DNA of 22,455 bases from the NCBI GenBank assembly GCA_020650975.1, contig JAIPMN010086688.1:1-22455 (forward strand), read 5' to 3'. Under the pieces are notes generated by a model. That model had not been told where the DNA came from. It ran no database searches and saw nothing but the letters and a program-made list of their open reading frames with translations. This DNA comes from Apostichopus californicus. Lineage: Eukaryota; Echinodermata; Holothuroidea; Aspidochirotida; Stichopodidae. Position numbers and translations under genes: made by a program. The first letter of the stretch is position 1, and every line of letters begins with the position of its first letter. Shown in pieces: positions 1-7,515 of the stretch.

Positions 1-2
1 GG

Positions 3-350
3 AAGCTAAAACTAGCCAGTGATAGACAAAAGAAGTTTCACGATAAAGGTGCATACAACCAGGAGTTTATTCAGGGGGATTTGATATGGCTGCTAAACAC
101 CAAGAGGAAGAGAGGGATTTCCCCTAAACTCCAGAAACGTTGGGAAGGGCCAGGGAAAATTCTGAAGAAACTCTCAGATGTCGTATATCGTGTTAAAATG
201 CGACCTAAGAAGAAACCGCAGGTAGTTCATCACAACCGTTTGAAGCCTTACACCGGAGAGGATCCGCCCCTATGGTTGTTACAGAAGCCTTCGATCAGCG
301 AAGCTTCTCAGCAAACGGTCACCGAGGCGGAAAATCTACAAAAACAGTAG
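3..350 (+). CDS. pol: Ty3/Gypsy pol C-terminus: integrase C-terminal domain (5' partial)
   Basis: The frame is open from base 3 to the TAG at 348-350, giving about 115 residues. This is the tail of integrase, which joins the retroelement cDNA to chromosomal DNA in the nucleus. An N-terminal segment with QKKFHDKGA is followed by GDLIWLL, then SPKLQKRWEGPGKILKKL (the GPY/F-type module) and VVHHNRLKPY, the usual end of Ty3/Gypsy integrases. A short tail rich in Q, E and S follows. The catalytic core with its D,D,E residues is upstream of the window. No stop or frameshift is seen here. A zinc-finger ORF in the same frame starts 187 bases after the stop, with no overlap. Confidence 0.9.
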   Translation, partial: KLKLASDRQKKFHDKGAYNQEFIQGDLIWLLNTKRKRGISPKLQKRWEGPGKILKKLSDVVYRVKMRPKKKPQVVHHNRLKPYTGEDPPLWLLQKPSISEASQQTVTEAENLQKQ

Positions 351-795
351 CGTCGACGCGTTGGCCTTACGTTGGATAATACCACCGCGGATCTCCTTGT
401 TGACTGCCAGAGTGGTTTTATCTTTCCTCCACCGTGGCATAAAAAATAAAAAACATCGGACTATGCCGTACACTAGATTCAGCTAGATCTTCCACACAGT
501 CATTTCCGGGTTGCATCTTCATCAGGAACAACTAAAAATGTCTGACTTATACGAAGCCGAATTCAAGTGCAGAGACTGTAAAAGACGTTACTCTGATCTC
601 AGTGAACTGAAACGTCATTATGCGGAGAAACACGGGGACGGCAGGAAACTCTTTAGATGTGAAGAATGTGATTATTCGTCTTATAAGAAGGCCGACGTGG
701 TTCGACATAAGAGTAGTCGCCATAAATCGGAAGACACCAGGCAGGTAAGGCTAGGCTTAAAGGAACCTAATGGGCCTAGTACCTCCAAACCTCGA

Positions 796-803
796 TCTCC
801 ACC
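796..803. repeat. 8-bp target site duplication, left copy
   Basis: TCTCCACC directly precedes the CAGTGGCG end of the inserted element and is repeated exactly at 1796-1803. Eight bases is the characteristic duplication length of hAT elements. Confidence 0.85.
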
Positions 804-1795
804 CAGTGGCGTCGTGCCCATTGGGGCCCGGGGGGGCACGGGCCCCCCAAATTTTGTCAAAGGTGTCATAAAATTTGGTCATAATTTAAAAAAAAAAGGG
901 TTTTCGAACAGTGTCACGACTGAATTTCTTGTAGGGCCTACGAGAAATTGGGCTTCTGTTGACTGCTTGGTCAATGGTTGTTGATATTCAGTCAAACGAA
1001 AGAGTTAAATAATTACTGGTTGATAACTAATGAACCAAATGTGCCATCAACGCTGCCATCGTTGAACAATATTATATATACGTAGTCCCAGAGTAAGTTT
1101 GCCGTTACCTTTGCCAAAGTCAGTAAATTTTCCATGAAAAAATGGCAAATTTTTCTAAGCCTGTAACAAAGTTCGGAAAGTTAAGATAAATGTAGTGAAC
1201 AGGGATTATGGGACTCCATGTGAACTTCTTGCAATCAGTTCGCTAAAAGGTCCACCAGGATAAATTTTCCTCATGATCTGATAGGTAGTTCCGAAAAAAT
1301 GAATAATAATAATCATTTCAAATACAGTCACAATTAATCTGGAAAATAATCACTTCATTATCGCACGTTTTACCTTAGGATTCGCTACTTTCGCTTTTTC
1401 TGCCCCTGTTTTCAAACGACATAGCTCTTTCTTCACCCAGTCACCACTTCTCACGGGCATGGGCGGCGATCATGGATCAGCCAGCACAAAAATGTTTCGA
1501 TTTCTTAAATTTTGGGCGCTTCTGGGAGACGAGGAAGTGGTAAACTGAGGAATAAATGGCGATCACTTCCTTCGAGAATATTTCCCAAAATAAAAAATTG
1601 CCGGAAATTTTTATCAATTTTAGGGGTGTTGCCTACTGCCATAAGGCACGGGAAGTGGCGTTTCCTGCAATTTGAGGGGTCTGCCAGACGAAAAATTTTC
1701 TTGTACGCTGCGCGCCAACCCGTGGTGGCGCTCCGCTTAGATAGTCATCACCTGCTCACGGGCCCCCCAAAATTTATTTTCGCACGACGCCCCTG
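804..1795. mobile_element. hAT-superfamily non-autonomous DNA transposon
   Basis: The left end is CAGTGGCGTCGTGC. The right end, read on the minus strand, is CAGGGGCGTCGTGC, a 14-bp terminal inverted repeat with one mismatch. An exact 8-bp duplication TCTCCACC flanks it. CAG-type termini plus an 8-bp duplication are classic hAT features. CACGGGCCCCCCAAA occurs near both ends in the same orientation. In 992 bp no transposase-like ORF is visible; the open stretches lack recognisable motifs. It is therefore a deletion derivative or MITE that needed transposase from elsewhere. It interrupts the zinc-finger ORF of element A and so is younger than it. Confidence 0.88.
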
Positions 1796-1803
1796 TCTCC
1801 ACC
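1796..1803. repeat. 8-bp target site duplication, right copy
   Basis: Exact second copy of TCTCCACC, directly after the CTG terminus of the hAT element. Reading from 1804 onward continues the zinc-finger ORF in phase. Confidence 0.85.
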
Positions 1804-2122
1804 CAGGGTCCAGCGGCCAGATTGGCCTACACTTCAGACTATCGTCGGATCACCCCATTCGGCTACGGAGTTTCAGCAAGAAAACCATTTGGACGAAGCT
1901 ATCGAGCAGAGGGACACTCCCCCAACACCAGTGGTATCCCCACTCAAAAGAAGCCTGTTTCAGCCGAACGACGGAGACCAGACCCGCAAGGTACTAAAAA
2001 AGGCCATAGAAGATGCGAATAGACCGATGGTGGGTAATAACGACGACAGACAACCAAAGGAGAGGATTTCAACGGTGGTACTCCAGGATGGGAGGATCTA
2101 CGTAACTGTAGAGAAATTTTAA

Positions 2123-2760
2123 AGAGAACCAACCCTTCAGCGAAACGAATTTTCACTTACTTGGTAAATAGTTTCTTTCTATTCTATATACCGGAGAGTA
2201 CATTCTTTATACATGGTTTCGTAACCTGTAATTTTCTGTGGACGCTTGATCCGTTTTGAATGATTAGCGAAAACGATCGCCGGGAACGAAGTTAACCAGA
2301 CCCAGCACGGAAATTTTTTTAAAAACCTTGTTACTTTATATGGACACATGTATTCTCGTTACTTAAATTTTTTTTTACTTGGACAACATTTGTGTCACAG
2401 CATTTTTTTTTGGGTTTATTGAACAAAGTCGATAATTATGTGCTTTTGAACGGACACTACGTATTTGTATCTTTGACATTTTTCTTACGGACCCTCTTTC
2501 ACTACCAGTTCTTTATTTTCTTTATGTTCTTACCAAACGTAACTTGATTTTCTTTTCATGCTTTCGTGCTATTTTTGTTAGACAATGTACTGTATCTAGG
2601 AGTTGCTCAAGCTGAAACGATTGTTTCTTAAACTCATACGTTCTTGCCCTCACTTTACATTGTAAATTAAGTGATTTGTTTAAAAGGAACCAATGTTTAA
2701 TGAATTGTTGTATTGTTAGTAATTGTTTTATGGGTATAGAAAATGCGAGGACGCATTTGT
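2123..2760 (+). other. Non-coding spacer of element A between ORF and polypurine tract
   Basis: About 640 bases, AT-rich with several T-runs (near 2313, 2369 and 2404). I see no convincing coding frame on either strand, no tandem repeat and no RNA gene. By position it is the untranslated region before the 3' LTR. Confidence 0.6.
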
Positions 2761-2772
2761 GGTTGGGGGAAA
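2761..2772 (+). promoter_or_regulatory. Polypurine tract of element A
   Basis: GGTTGGGGGAAA directly precedes the TGTAGCG LTR start. A purine-rich run abutting the 3' LTR is the plus-strand priming site of LTR retrotransposons. Two T residues interrupt it, so the functional core is probably GGGGGAAA (2765-2772). Confidence 0.7.
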
Positions 2773-3666
2773 TGTAGCGGAAAGCTATGACTTTTCCTTA
2801 GTGAGATACGTTTCGTTCCCTCAGGGGTTATATCCGTTGAGCTCCGCGGAGGCAACGAGAGATGTTTATCCGGGACAAGAACTGATTACGTAATTTTGCT
2901 ATATCGATGTATTCCCGTGACTGCCATAGGCAGGCACGGCGGTGGGTGTGTGAGTCGATCCCATTGGTCGCAGCTCACTGTAGTTATTTAAAGGTAGTCC
3001 CTGATTGGTCTAAGCCTTTTAACAGTTTATGTACGGTCGTGTGTATACGGGGGTTATTTCCGGGGTATTTAATGAAGGGTTCTTTCGTTAATGAGAGGTT
3101 CGCTCGGTCGGGTGCAAGACGAGGAACTGTCCTTTTGGCGGCTCGTGGCAAAGGTTATAATATTTGCTAAGTCCAAACAAATGTGTGTAAGCATTATAGA
3201 GTGCCCGCATCTTTGCGCTGCCCGAGTCCAGCGGATTGCCCGACACCTGCGCTGCCCGAGTCCAGCGGATTGCCTGACACATGCGCTGCCCGAGTCCAGC
3301 GGATTGCCCGACCTCTGCGCTGCCCGAGTCAAGTGGATCGCCCGACGCCTAGGCTGCCCGACACCGGTGGATTGCCGACGTCAAGAATGCCCGACCCTTG
3401 CGCAGCCCCAGTCTAACTTAGCCCTGCTTATCTTTGGGTTGTGCCCGACCCCAGTACGTTATATTGGGCAAATGTAAATATTGTGTATTATACGCTGTAG
3501 ATGTAGAACGAGATGAGAAATTATACTTTTATTAATCCTACAACTCTGGTGTCTGCCTCCTGATTTATAGTTAATCTGTACCCGTCCCCCATCTACCTCC
3601 CCTACCCTCCGGAGTCCAGTTGGTTTCGAGACAGGTTTTACACTACTAGACGTTGGCGGCGTTACA
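2773..3666 (+). repeat. 3' LTR of element A
   Basis: The 894-bp LTR begins TGTAGCGG directly after a polypurine tract and ends GGCGGCGTTACA; the ends form a short imperfect inverted repeat. Only one copy lies in the window, so the boundaries rest on the termini and the tract. It contains a 34-bp tandem array (3211-3400) and a TTTAAT-type AT box near 3066 that could be a TATA element. No obvious AATAAA was found inside. Confidence 0.78.
3211..3400. repeat. 34-bp tandem repeat inside the LTR
   Basis: The core GCCCGAGTCCAGCGGATTGC recurs with period 34: the CCCGA anchor lies at 3221, 3255, 3289, 3323 and 3357, then a shifted degenerate copy at 3390. The first three units are nearly identical and later ones drift. 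The region is much richer in GC than the rest of the LTR. Short open frames across it are by-products of the repeat. Confidence 0.9.
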
Positions 3667-4162
3667 GTAGCTTATATACAGGCCACTAAGTATGTAGGCC
3701 TAGGCAATGCTACAGTATTGCCTAGTCTCTTGTATTTTGTACACCTAACAAAGCGAGTTGGCATTTGTAAGTTTCCAGCTATATAGCATCAGCATGGCAC
3801 TCGGTTTAGTAGCACCTATAGTGTTATTACAGCTCTTGAAAAATTTGGAATAAAATATTTTATATCAAAGCATCTTGCTTTTTTTATTTAACTTTGATGC
3901 ATGTATGGTGAGGCCTTCTTTTAGTATGGGAAATCCTGTCAAGTAGGGTTGCATGTGTTCTCAAACCTTTGTAGTGTGTGGGTTTGTAACTATGCCCTAC
4001 CAAGCTCATGGCTCCAGACTTACACTGAAATAAATGTAATATCAAATGGCTTATTAGTCAGTCGAGTTCCAGTGTAGACAATTAATGTGAACTACAGTGT
4101 GATCGACAGGACAATTCAGAATACTGTATCAACCCAAAAAAATTGGTTTTTATTTGTTGCAG
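3667..4162. other. Unannotated sequence after element A
   Basis: AT-rich non-repetitive DNA with no convincing coding frame. It contains a small hairpin (3700-3725), AATAAA-type signals near 3849 and 4030, and at its end a pyrimidine-rich tract closing in GTTGCAG, which fits a splice acceptor at 4161-4162. Confidence 0.5.
3700..3725. repeat. Short perfect hairpin
   Basis: CTAGGCAAT and ATTGCCTAG form 9-bp perfect arms around an 8-base loop. No T-run or known regulatory context is seen, so its role is unclear. Confidence 0.5.
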
Positions 4163-4523
4163 ATGTAAGTGCAGGCCCATCGGCGCCAAAGAAAAGGATA
4201 TTTGCGGTGCTTCCTCTCCAGAGATTTCTCTGGCACAAGAAAAACTTGTTTCAAATCAGGACACAAGTTTTCGAAAGGAAGAAGATCTGGTAGCGGGCAG
4301 ACAGAACAGCTGTCGGACACGAGATGCTGAAAAACGGCTCAAAGAAGCTGCTGAACAGAGATATGATGAAAGGATGAAAATGCTATTGCCCAAGACATTC
4401 TGTTTACACATAACAGAGGAACACTACTTCTTCCTAAGCAAATGGCTTTGGGTGTTGGTCATGTTGACAGTGACGAGGAAGTCATATAACTCAGAAAGGA
4501 GTGTTTGTGTAACCAGAGCATAA
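4163..4523 (+). CDS. Possible host exon, unknown protein (low confidence)
   Basis: A good acceptor (TTTTTATTTGTTGCAG, ending 4162) precedes a frame open to the TAA at 4521-4523. The first ~70 codons are highly charged (for example RTRDAEKRLKEAAEQRYDER), which looks like a predicted helix from a soluble protein. The C-terminal ~45 codons change character to aromatic and hydrophobic, so the true exon may end earlier and this tail may be read-through into intron. A second frame is also open over the first ~130 bases. No domain is recognised; the charged helix resembles C-terminal regions of Myb/SANT-like regulatory proteins, but that is only an impression. Chance or pseudogene remains possible. 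Confidence 0.3.
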
Positions 4524-4724
4524 CCTGCTTAATGTTTTGTTGTTGTTTATGTTGATAATTTTCTTTCATTTTATCTTTTCCTTTCTTTTTCTCATTTTGT
4601 TTTATTCATTTGACAATGAATAACTTACTTTGTTAGATTGAGGAGTTTCACTTTTTTGGCTACTTCTACAGGGCAAAAGTTTGTGGTCAGGTGGCCCTGT
4701 GTGACCTTTGTCTTTTTGAAACAT
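4524..4724. other. Unannotated sequence before the truncated LTR
   Basis: T-rich sequence with no coding frame. It has no similarity to the first ~210 bases of the downstream 3' LTR (10493-10701), which shows that the 5' LTR is truncated or replaced at 4725. Confidence 0.5.
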
Positions 4725-5183
4725 GCCACGTCAAACAACTATGTCTGCCTAGTACTTACAAAAACCCACCTTTTCCGTTCCGGCCTTTCTTCACCATGCC
4801 AACCACTCTGTGTGTGACTGTCTCTTAATTCTCTTTTGGATACCATTCTTCTGGACTTATCATTTACCTTACCTGGTCCTGTTCTCTACCGGAACTGTTA
4901 TTTACGTAAAGCGCCTTCCGGAAGCTTCCAGACACACCCGCACTGTTACTTAATCAACACCGACTACCCTGGGATTTGACACCCCGACGGAGAGCCCAGC
5001 GGTAGCCGAGGTACCTTTGCGTGCGCCCTAATTTAACTTTAAGTATTAAGGTATGTAATGTATTTATGCTAAGTTATATATTTTTTTGACCAAGAGACAC
5101 GTATTAGATTCATTTTAAAAACAAAACCTCTCTAACCTACTTTGTGTTTGTTTCCCAAACCATGATATCTGGACTTCGTAACA
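4725..5183 (+). repeat. 5' LTR of element B, 5'-truncated
   Basis: Matches the 3' LTR from GCCACGT (4725 and 10702) through GATATCTGGACTT (5176 and 11944). Shared blocks include TGTCTGCCTAGTACTTACAA and AGCGCCTTCCGGAAGCTTCC. It keeps two segments (about 35 and 15 bp near 4834-4910) that are absent from the 3' copy and flanked there by short direct repeats, so these are likely deletions in the 3' LTR. The first ~210 bases expected from the 3' LTR are missing. The 3' boundary is uncertain: ACA at 5181-5183 is a plausible end, but the copies already differ after 5176. Confidence 0.8.
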
Positions 5184-5192
5184 AATATTATT

Positions 5193-5210
5193 TGGGGGCC
5201 TAACCGGGAA
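5193..5210 (+). promoter_or_regulatory. Candidate primer binding site of element B
   Basis: TGGGGGCCTAACCGGGAA lies a few bases after the 5' LTR. It starts with TGG, complementary to a tRNA CCA end, and resembles in layout the TGGGGGCTCGTCCGGG sites of retroelements primed by tRNA-Pro. The tRNA cannot be assigned here because several positions differ. Confidence 0.5.
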
Positions 5211-5765
5211 ACGAAGAAATTGGCTAAACTTGCAAATTTTTCATAAATACCACAATAGCCAAATTTGCATCTAATTAGTGTCTCTTGTCTTATAAGTGTT
5301 TCTATATGTATGTAATAGCGGTGTATTTATATTTTGCTATGGCCTTTACAACGGCTGAAGCATTTGTATCACATACTGAATGAACTGTACAGGATGTAGA
5401 TGATTTATCCAAAGATAATATCCTAGACTTAGCTAAGCACCTTAGTATCGTAGTACCTCCTGCTGCTAAGAAACCTCAGTTGAATCGTATAGTTGGTAAT
5501 CATTTACTAAAATGCGGTTTCATCAAAGGAAAAGGGGAGGATATGCCAAAATCTAGTGAAGAAAGTGAAGAATTAAAGAAATTAACAATCCAATTGAAGA
5601 TTAGAGAACTAGAATTGCAAAACGAAAGAGATACGTGAAAGTGAAAAGTTCAAGATGGAGAAAGAATTTAGACTAAAGGAATTAGAACTTGAAATGGCTC
5701 TTAAAACGCTGGAAACGAAAAGTCACATGGCGCAATCTTCATCGTCTTTTGATTTCTCTAAAAAC

Positions 5766-5770
5766 ATAAG
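5766..5770. repeat. Target duplication left of solo LTR
   Basis: ATAAG, matched by ACAAG at 6549-6553 with one mismatch. Removing 5771-6553 restores an uninterrupted Gag frame, which supports these exact borders. Confidence 0.7.
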
Positions 5771-6548
5771 TGTCGTGTTATTGTTTTTCCTCTGTGTTGC
5801 GTATAAGTTTCCGTACTTGAACTTTCTTATTTTTATTATTAACATGCGTTGTAGACTTGTAGAGCTCGCCTTTCAACGAGACATACCACCGCGCTGCGGT
5901 GCAACCTTGCAGTTTATTTGATAAGAGAACGTATAGCGTATAACGTAATTCAGTGGAGATGTTAAGGTATGTTGTTTAGTTGCTTGTCAACGTTTATTTA
6001 GCTGTATATTTAATAGGGGAGTGTAAAGTGGAGTTATCCAGCGTATTATTTGTATCGCGGGCTAGGCTACTATGGTGGGGATTGTTTACTCTTAGTTATG
6101 ACCTGATACTGGTCGAAAGTTGTATAAAGTTGCTATTAACCTTCTTTCTACTTTTTTACCCTAAGTTGTGTGTGTATATGCTAAGTTATAAGTTGACCTA
6201 GAGGTTACGGGTTCTGGTTGGCTGAATATTTCTTCCTATGTTGTGAAGGCTACTGGGAATGTTTGTCAAATGTAATGTACGGATGCCCTTTAGTGCCGAA
6301 AGTTTTAATCACCTACTTAACGGTTACATATTATTTCAGTTAGGCTTATTTGTAACCATGTTGTCGCATGATTTTCTTACCATTAAGTATGCTTTATGCT
6401 ACTAGTAACACTGTTTTCTTCCTTTATTCCTTTCAGAAATGATAGACAGTTGAATTTTTTATATGATCAATAAAAGAGACGAAATTGCAGCAACGTGTCA
6501 TAGACACCTTTTTTTCTATATCGATTTATTTACATCGATTTCACAACA
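5771..6548. mobile_element. Solo LTR inserted in element B gag
   Basis: This 778-bp segment begins TGTCGTG and ends CACAACA, inverted termini TGTCGTG against TGTTGTG. It is flanked by a near-perfect 5-bp duplication (ATAAG/ACAAG). It has an AATAAA signal near 6468 and a TATAAA-like box near 6124. No gag or pol sequence lies between the ends. These are the features of a solo LTR left by recombination of a full element; a 5-bp duplication fits Gypsy or BEL types. Its orientation is taken as plus because of the AATAAA near the 3' end. Small open frames within it are not considered genes. Confidence 0.72.
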
Positions 6549-6553
6549 ACAAG
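6549..6553. repeat. Target duplication right of solo LTR
   Basis: ACAAG, partner of ATAAG at 5766-5770, directly after the CAACA terminus. Gag coding resumes in phase at 6554. Confidence 0.7.
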
Positions 6554-7169
6554 GCTAGTTCCTCAGTTTGATGAAAGTGACGTAGACAGATTTTTTACAT
6601 CGTTTGAAACTTTGGCGAGAAAGTTAGAGTGGCCTAACAAATGTTGGACCACATTGCTTCATAGTGTATTTACAGGAAGAGCAAAAGACGTTTACACGTC
6701 CTTGTCGTTCTCTGTAGGTTCAGACTATTTAAAAAGTCAAAGAACGAGTCTTTCAGATAGGTAGGGGGGTAGAGCAAATGGAGAAAGCTGCCATTGTTGC
6801 AGATGATTATGAGCTTGTTGACGAGGGCTCATTTGGTCAATCCCAGGATCCCAGAGTTCCAAAATATTTCAAAAGAAAGGGCAAATCTGGGAAATCGGGA
6901 GAGGGCAATGATTCTGACACAAGGAGGGGTAGTTTTTGAAATGAAGGTTCCAGAATTTGGCCATGTTTATGAAAGTTGTTTTAAACGGTTGAGAGAAATT
7001 GAAAAGCCAACGGCGTTTATTGCCAGTAAACAAAAGTTAATTATGGGATCCCCACTCATTCAACCGAACTATGTGAAGGAAAATAGCATATTTTTGAAAA
7101 GCAAGCTTTCTAGTAGTCAAATTCAGAAAATTAGGGGAAATCTCAAACCACATGGCTACGATAATTTTA

Positions 7170-7381
7170 TGTCAGTTGGCACTGTTACTAGGCCAGGCAC
7201 TAACGATTCTTCAGAAATTCATATTTTCAGGGATACTGGGGCAACACGCTCCTTGATGTCGTGTTTTCCCTAAGTCATGGCGTAGAAACTAGTCCAATAC
7301 ATGTGTTAGTAAGGGGTATGGGAGAGAATACCGTGAGAGCCCCTCTCGTTAAACTTCAGCTCGATTGTGAGTATTTCTCTA

Positions 7382-7414
<33 letters not shown>

Positions 7415-7515
7415 GTAGGCGAGATGGGAGTATGGAAAGGTTGCCGGTCGACGGTATAGATTTTCTCCTTGGCAATGATATTGCTGGTGGCCAAGTGCGC
7501 ACTTCCCCCTGTGTT
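7170..7515 (+). pseudogene. Element B aspartic protease, split by a GATA microsatellite
   Basis: IFRDTGATRSLM contains the DTGA active-site triad of retroelement aspartic proteases, which process the Gag-Pol polyprotein. After a frameshift near 7260 the flap-like region VLVRGMGENTVRAPLVKLQL follows, then a (GATA)n tract with in-frame stops (7383-7412), and the C-terminal motif LPVDGIDFLLGNDIAGG. In related elements these segments are continuous. The catalytic motif survives but the frame is broken twice, so no active enzyme is expected from this copy. Confidence 0.8.
7383..7412. repeat. (GATA)n microsatellite
   Basis: About seven uninterrupted TAGA/GATA units. It lies inside the protease region and introduces in-frame stops there. 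Confidence 0.95.

Larger units (their letters stand above)
538..2122 (+). pseudogene. Accessory ORF with two C2H2 zinc fingers, split by a hAT element
   Basis: The 5' part runs from ATG 538 to 803 and carries two clear C2H2 fingers, FKCRDC...H-X4-H and FRCEEC...H-X4-H, each with a C-X2-C-X12-H-X4-H pattern. A hAT-type insertion (804-1795) follows, and without its removal the frame runs to a stop at 982-984 inside the insertion. The 3' part (1804-2122) is open to the TAA at 2120-2122 and includes QQENHLDEAIEQRD, SPLKRSLFQPND and VVLQDGRIYVTVEKF. Removing 804-1803 (element plus one target duplication) joins the two parts in one frame, 194 codons plus stop. It sits between integrase and 3' LTR, where some Ty3/Gypsy elements carry env, but no signal peptide or membrane segment is seen. 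Nucleic acid binding is inferred from the fingers. The family of the C-terminal half is not recognised. Confidence 0.8.
1..3666 (+). mobile_element. Ty3/Gypsy LTR retrotransposon, 3' portion (element A)
   Basis: The window opens inside this element. In order it shows the end of pol (integrase tail, 3-350), a second ORF with two C2H2 zinc fingers (538-2122, split by a hAT insertion), a spacer, a polypurine tract ending at 2772 and a 3' LTR beginning TGTAGCG and ending CGTTACA at 3666. The inverted LTR ends (TGTAGCG against TGTAACG) and the purine run directly before 2773 set the boundary. The 5' LTR, gag, protease and RT lie outside the window, so the clade is inferred only from the integrase C-terminus, which looks like common Ty3/Gypsy types. 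A target duplication cannot be tested from one end. Confidence 0.85.
5339..7010 (+). pseudogene. gag: Element B gag, degenerate and split by a solo LTR
   Basis: ATG 5339 opens a Gag-like protein: an N-terminal helical segment (DLSKDNILDLAKHLSIVV, resembling the start of related retroelement Gags), then a charged coiled coil (IRELELQNER, FRLKELELEM). After the insertion at 5771-6548 it resumes with RLVPQFDESDVDRFF, FETLARKLEWPNKCW and GRAKDVYTSLS, a conserved Gag core, then EKAAIVADDYELVDEG. A zinc-knuckle remnant, FGHVYESCFKR, keeps the His and last Cys but lacks the first two Cys. Breaks: a TGA at codon 15, a frameshift near 5636, the insertion, and shifts between 6715 and 6940. It would have formed particles around element RNA; this copy cannot encode it. 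Confidence 0.75.

Noticed and set aside
1512-1997. 161-codon plus-strand open frame over the hAT right end
   Set aside because: It crosses the hAT border and has no recognisable motif. The adjacent frame carries the zinc-finger ORF continuation.
3211-3400. CRISPR-like array
   Set aside because: Units are directly abutting with no unique spacers, inside a eukaryotic LTR.
3069-3477. Overlapping frames on both strands across the LTR repeat
   Set aside because: They arise from the 34-bp GC-rich tandem repeat and repeat the same few residues.
5980-6201. Hydrophobic 73-codon frame that looks like a membrane protein
   Set aside because: It lies wholly inside the solo LTR, and hydrophobicity follows from T-rich sequence.
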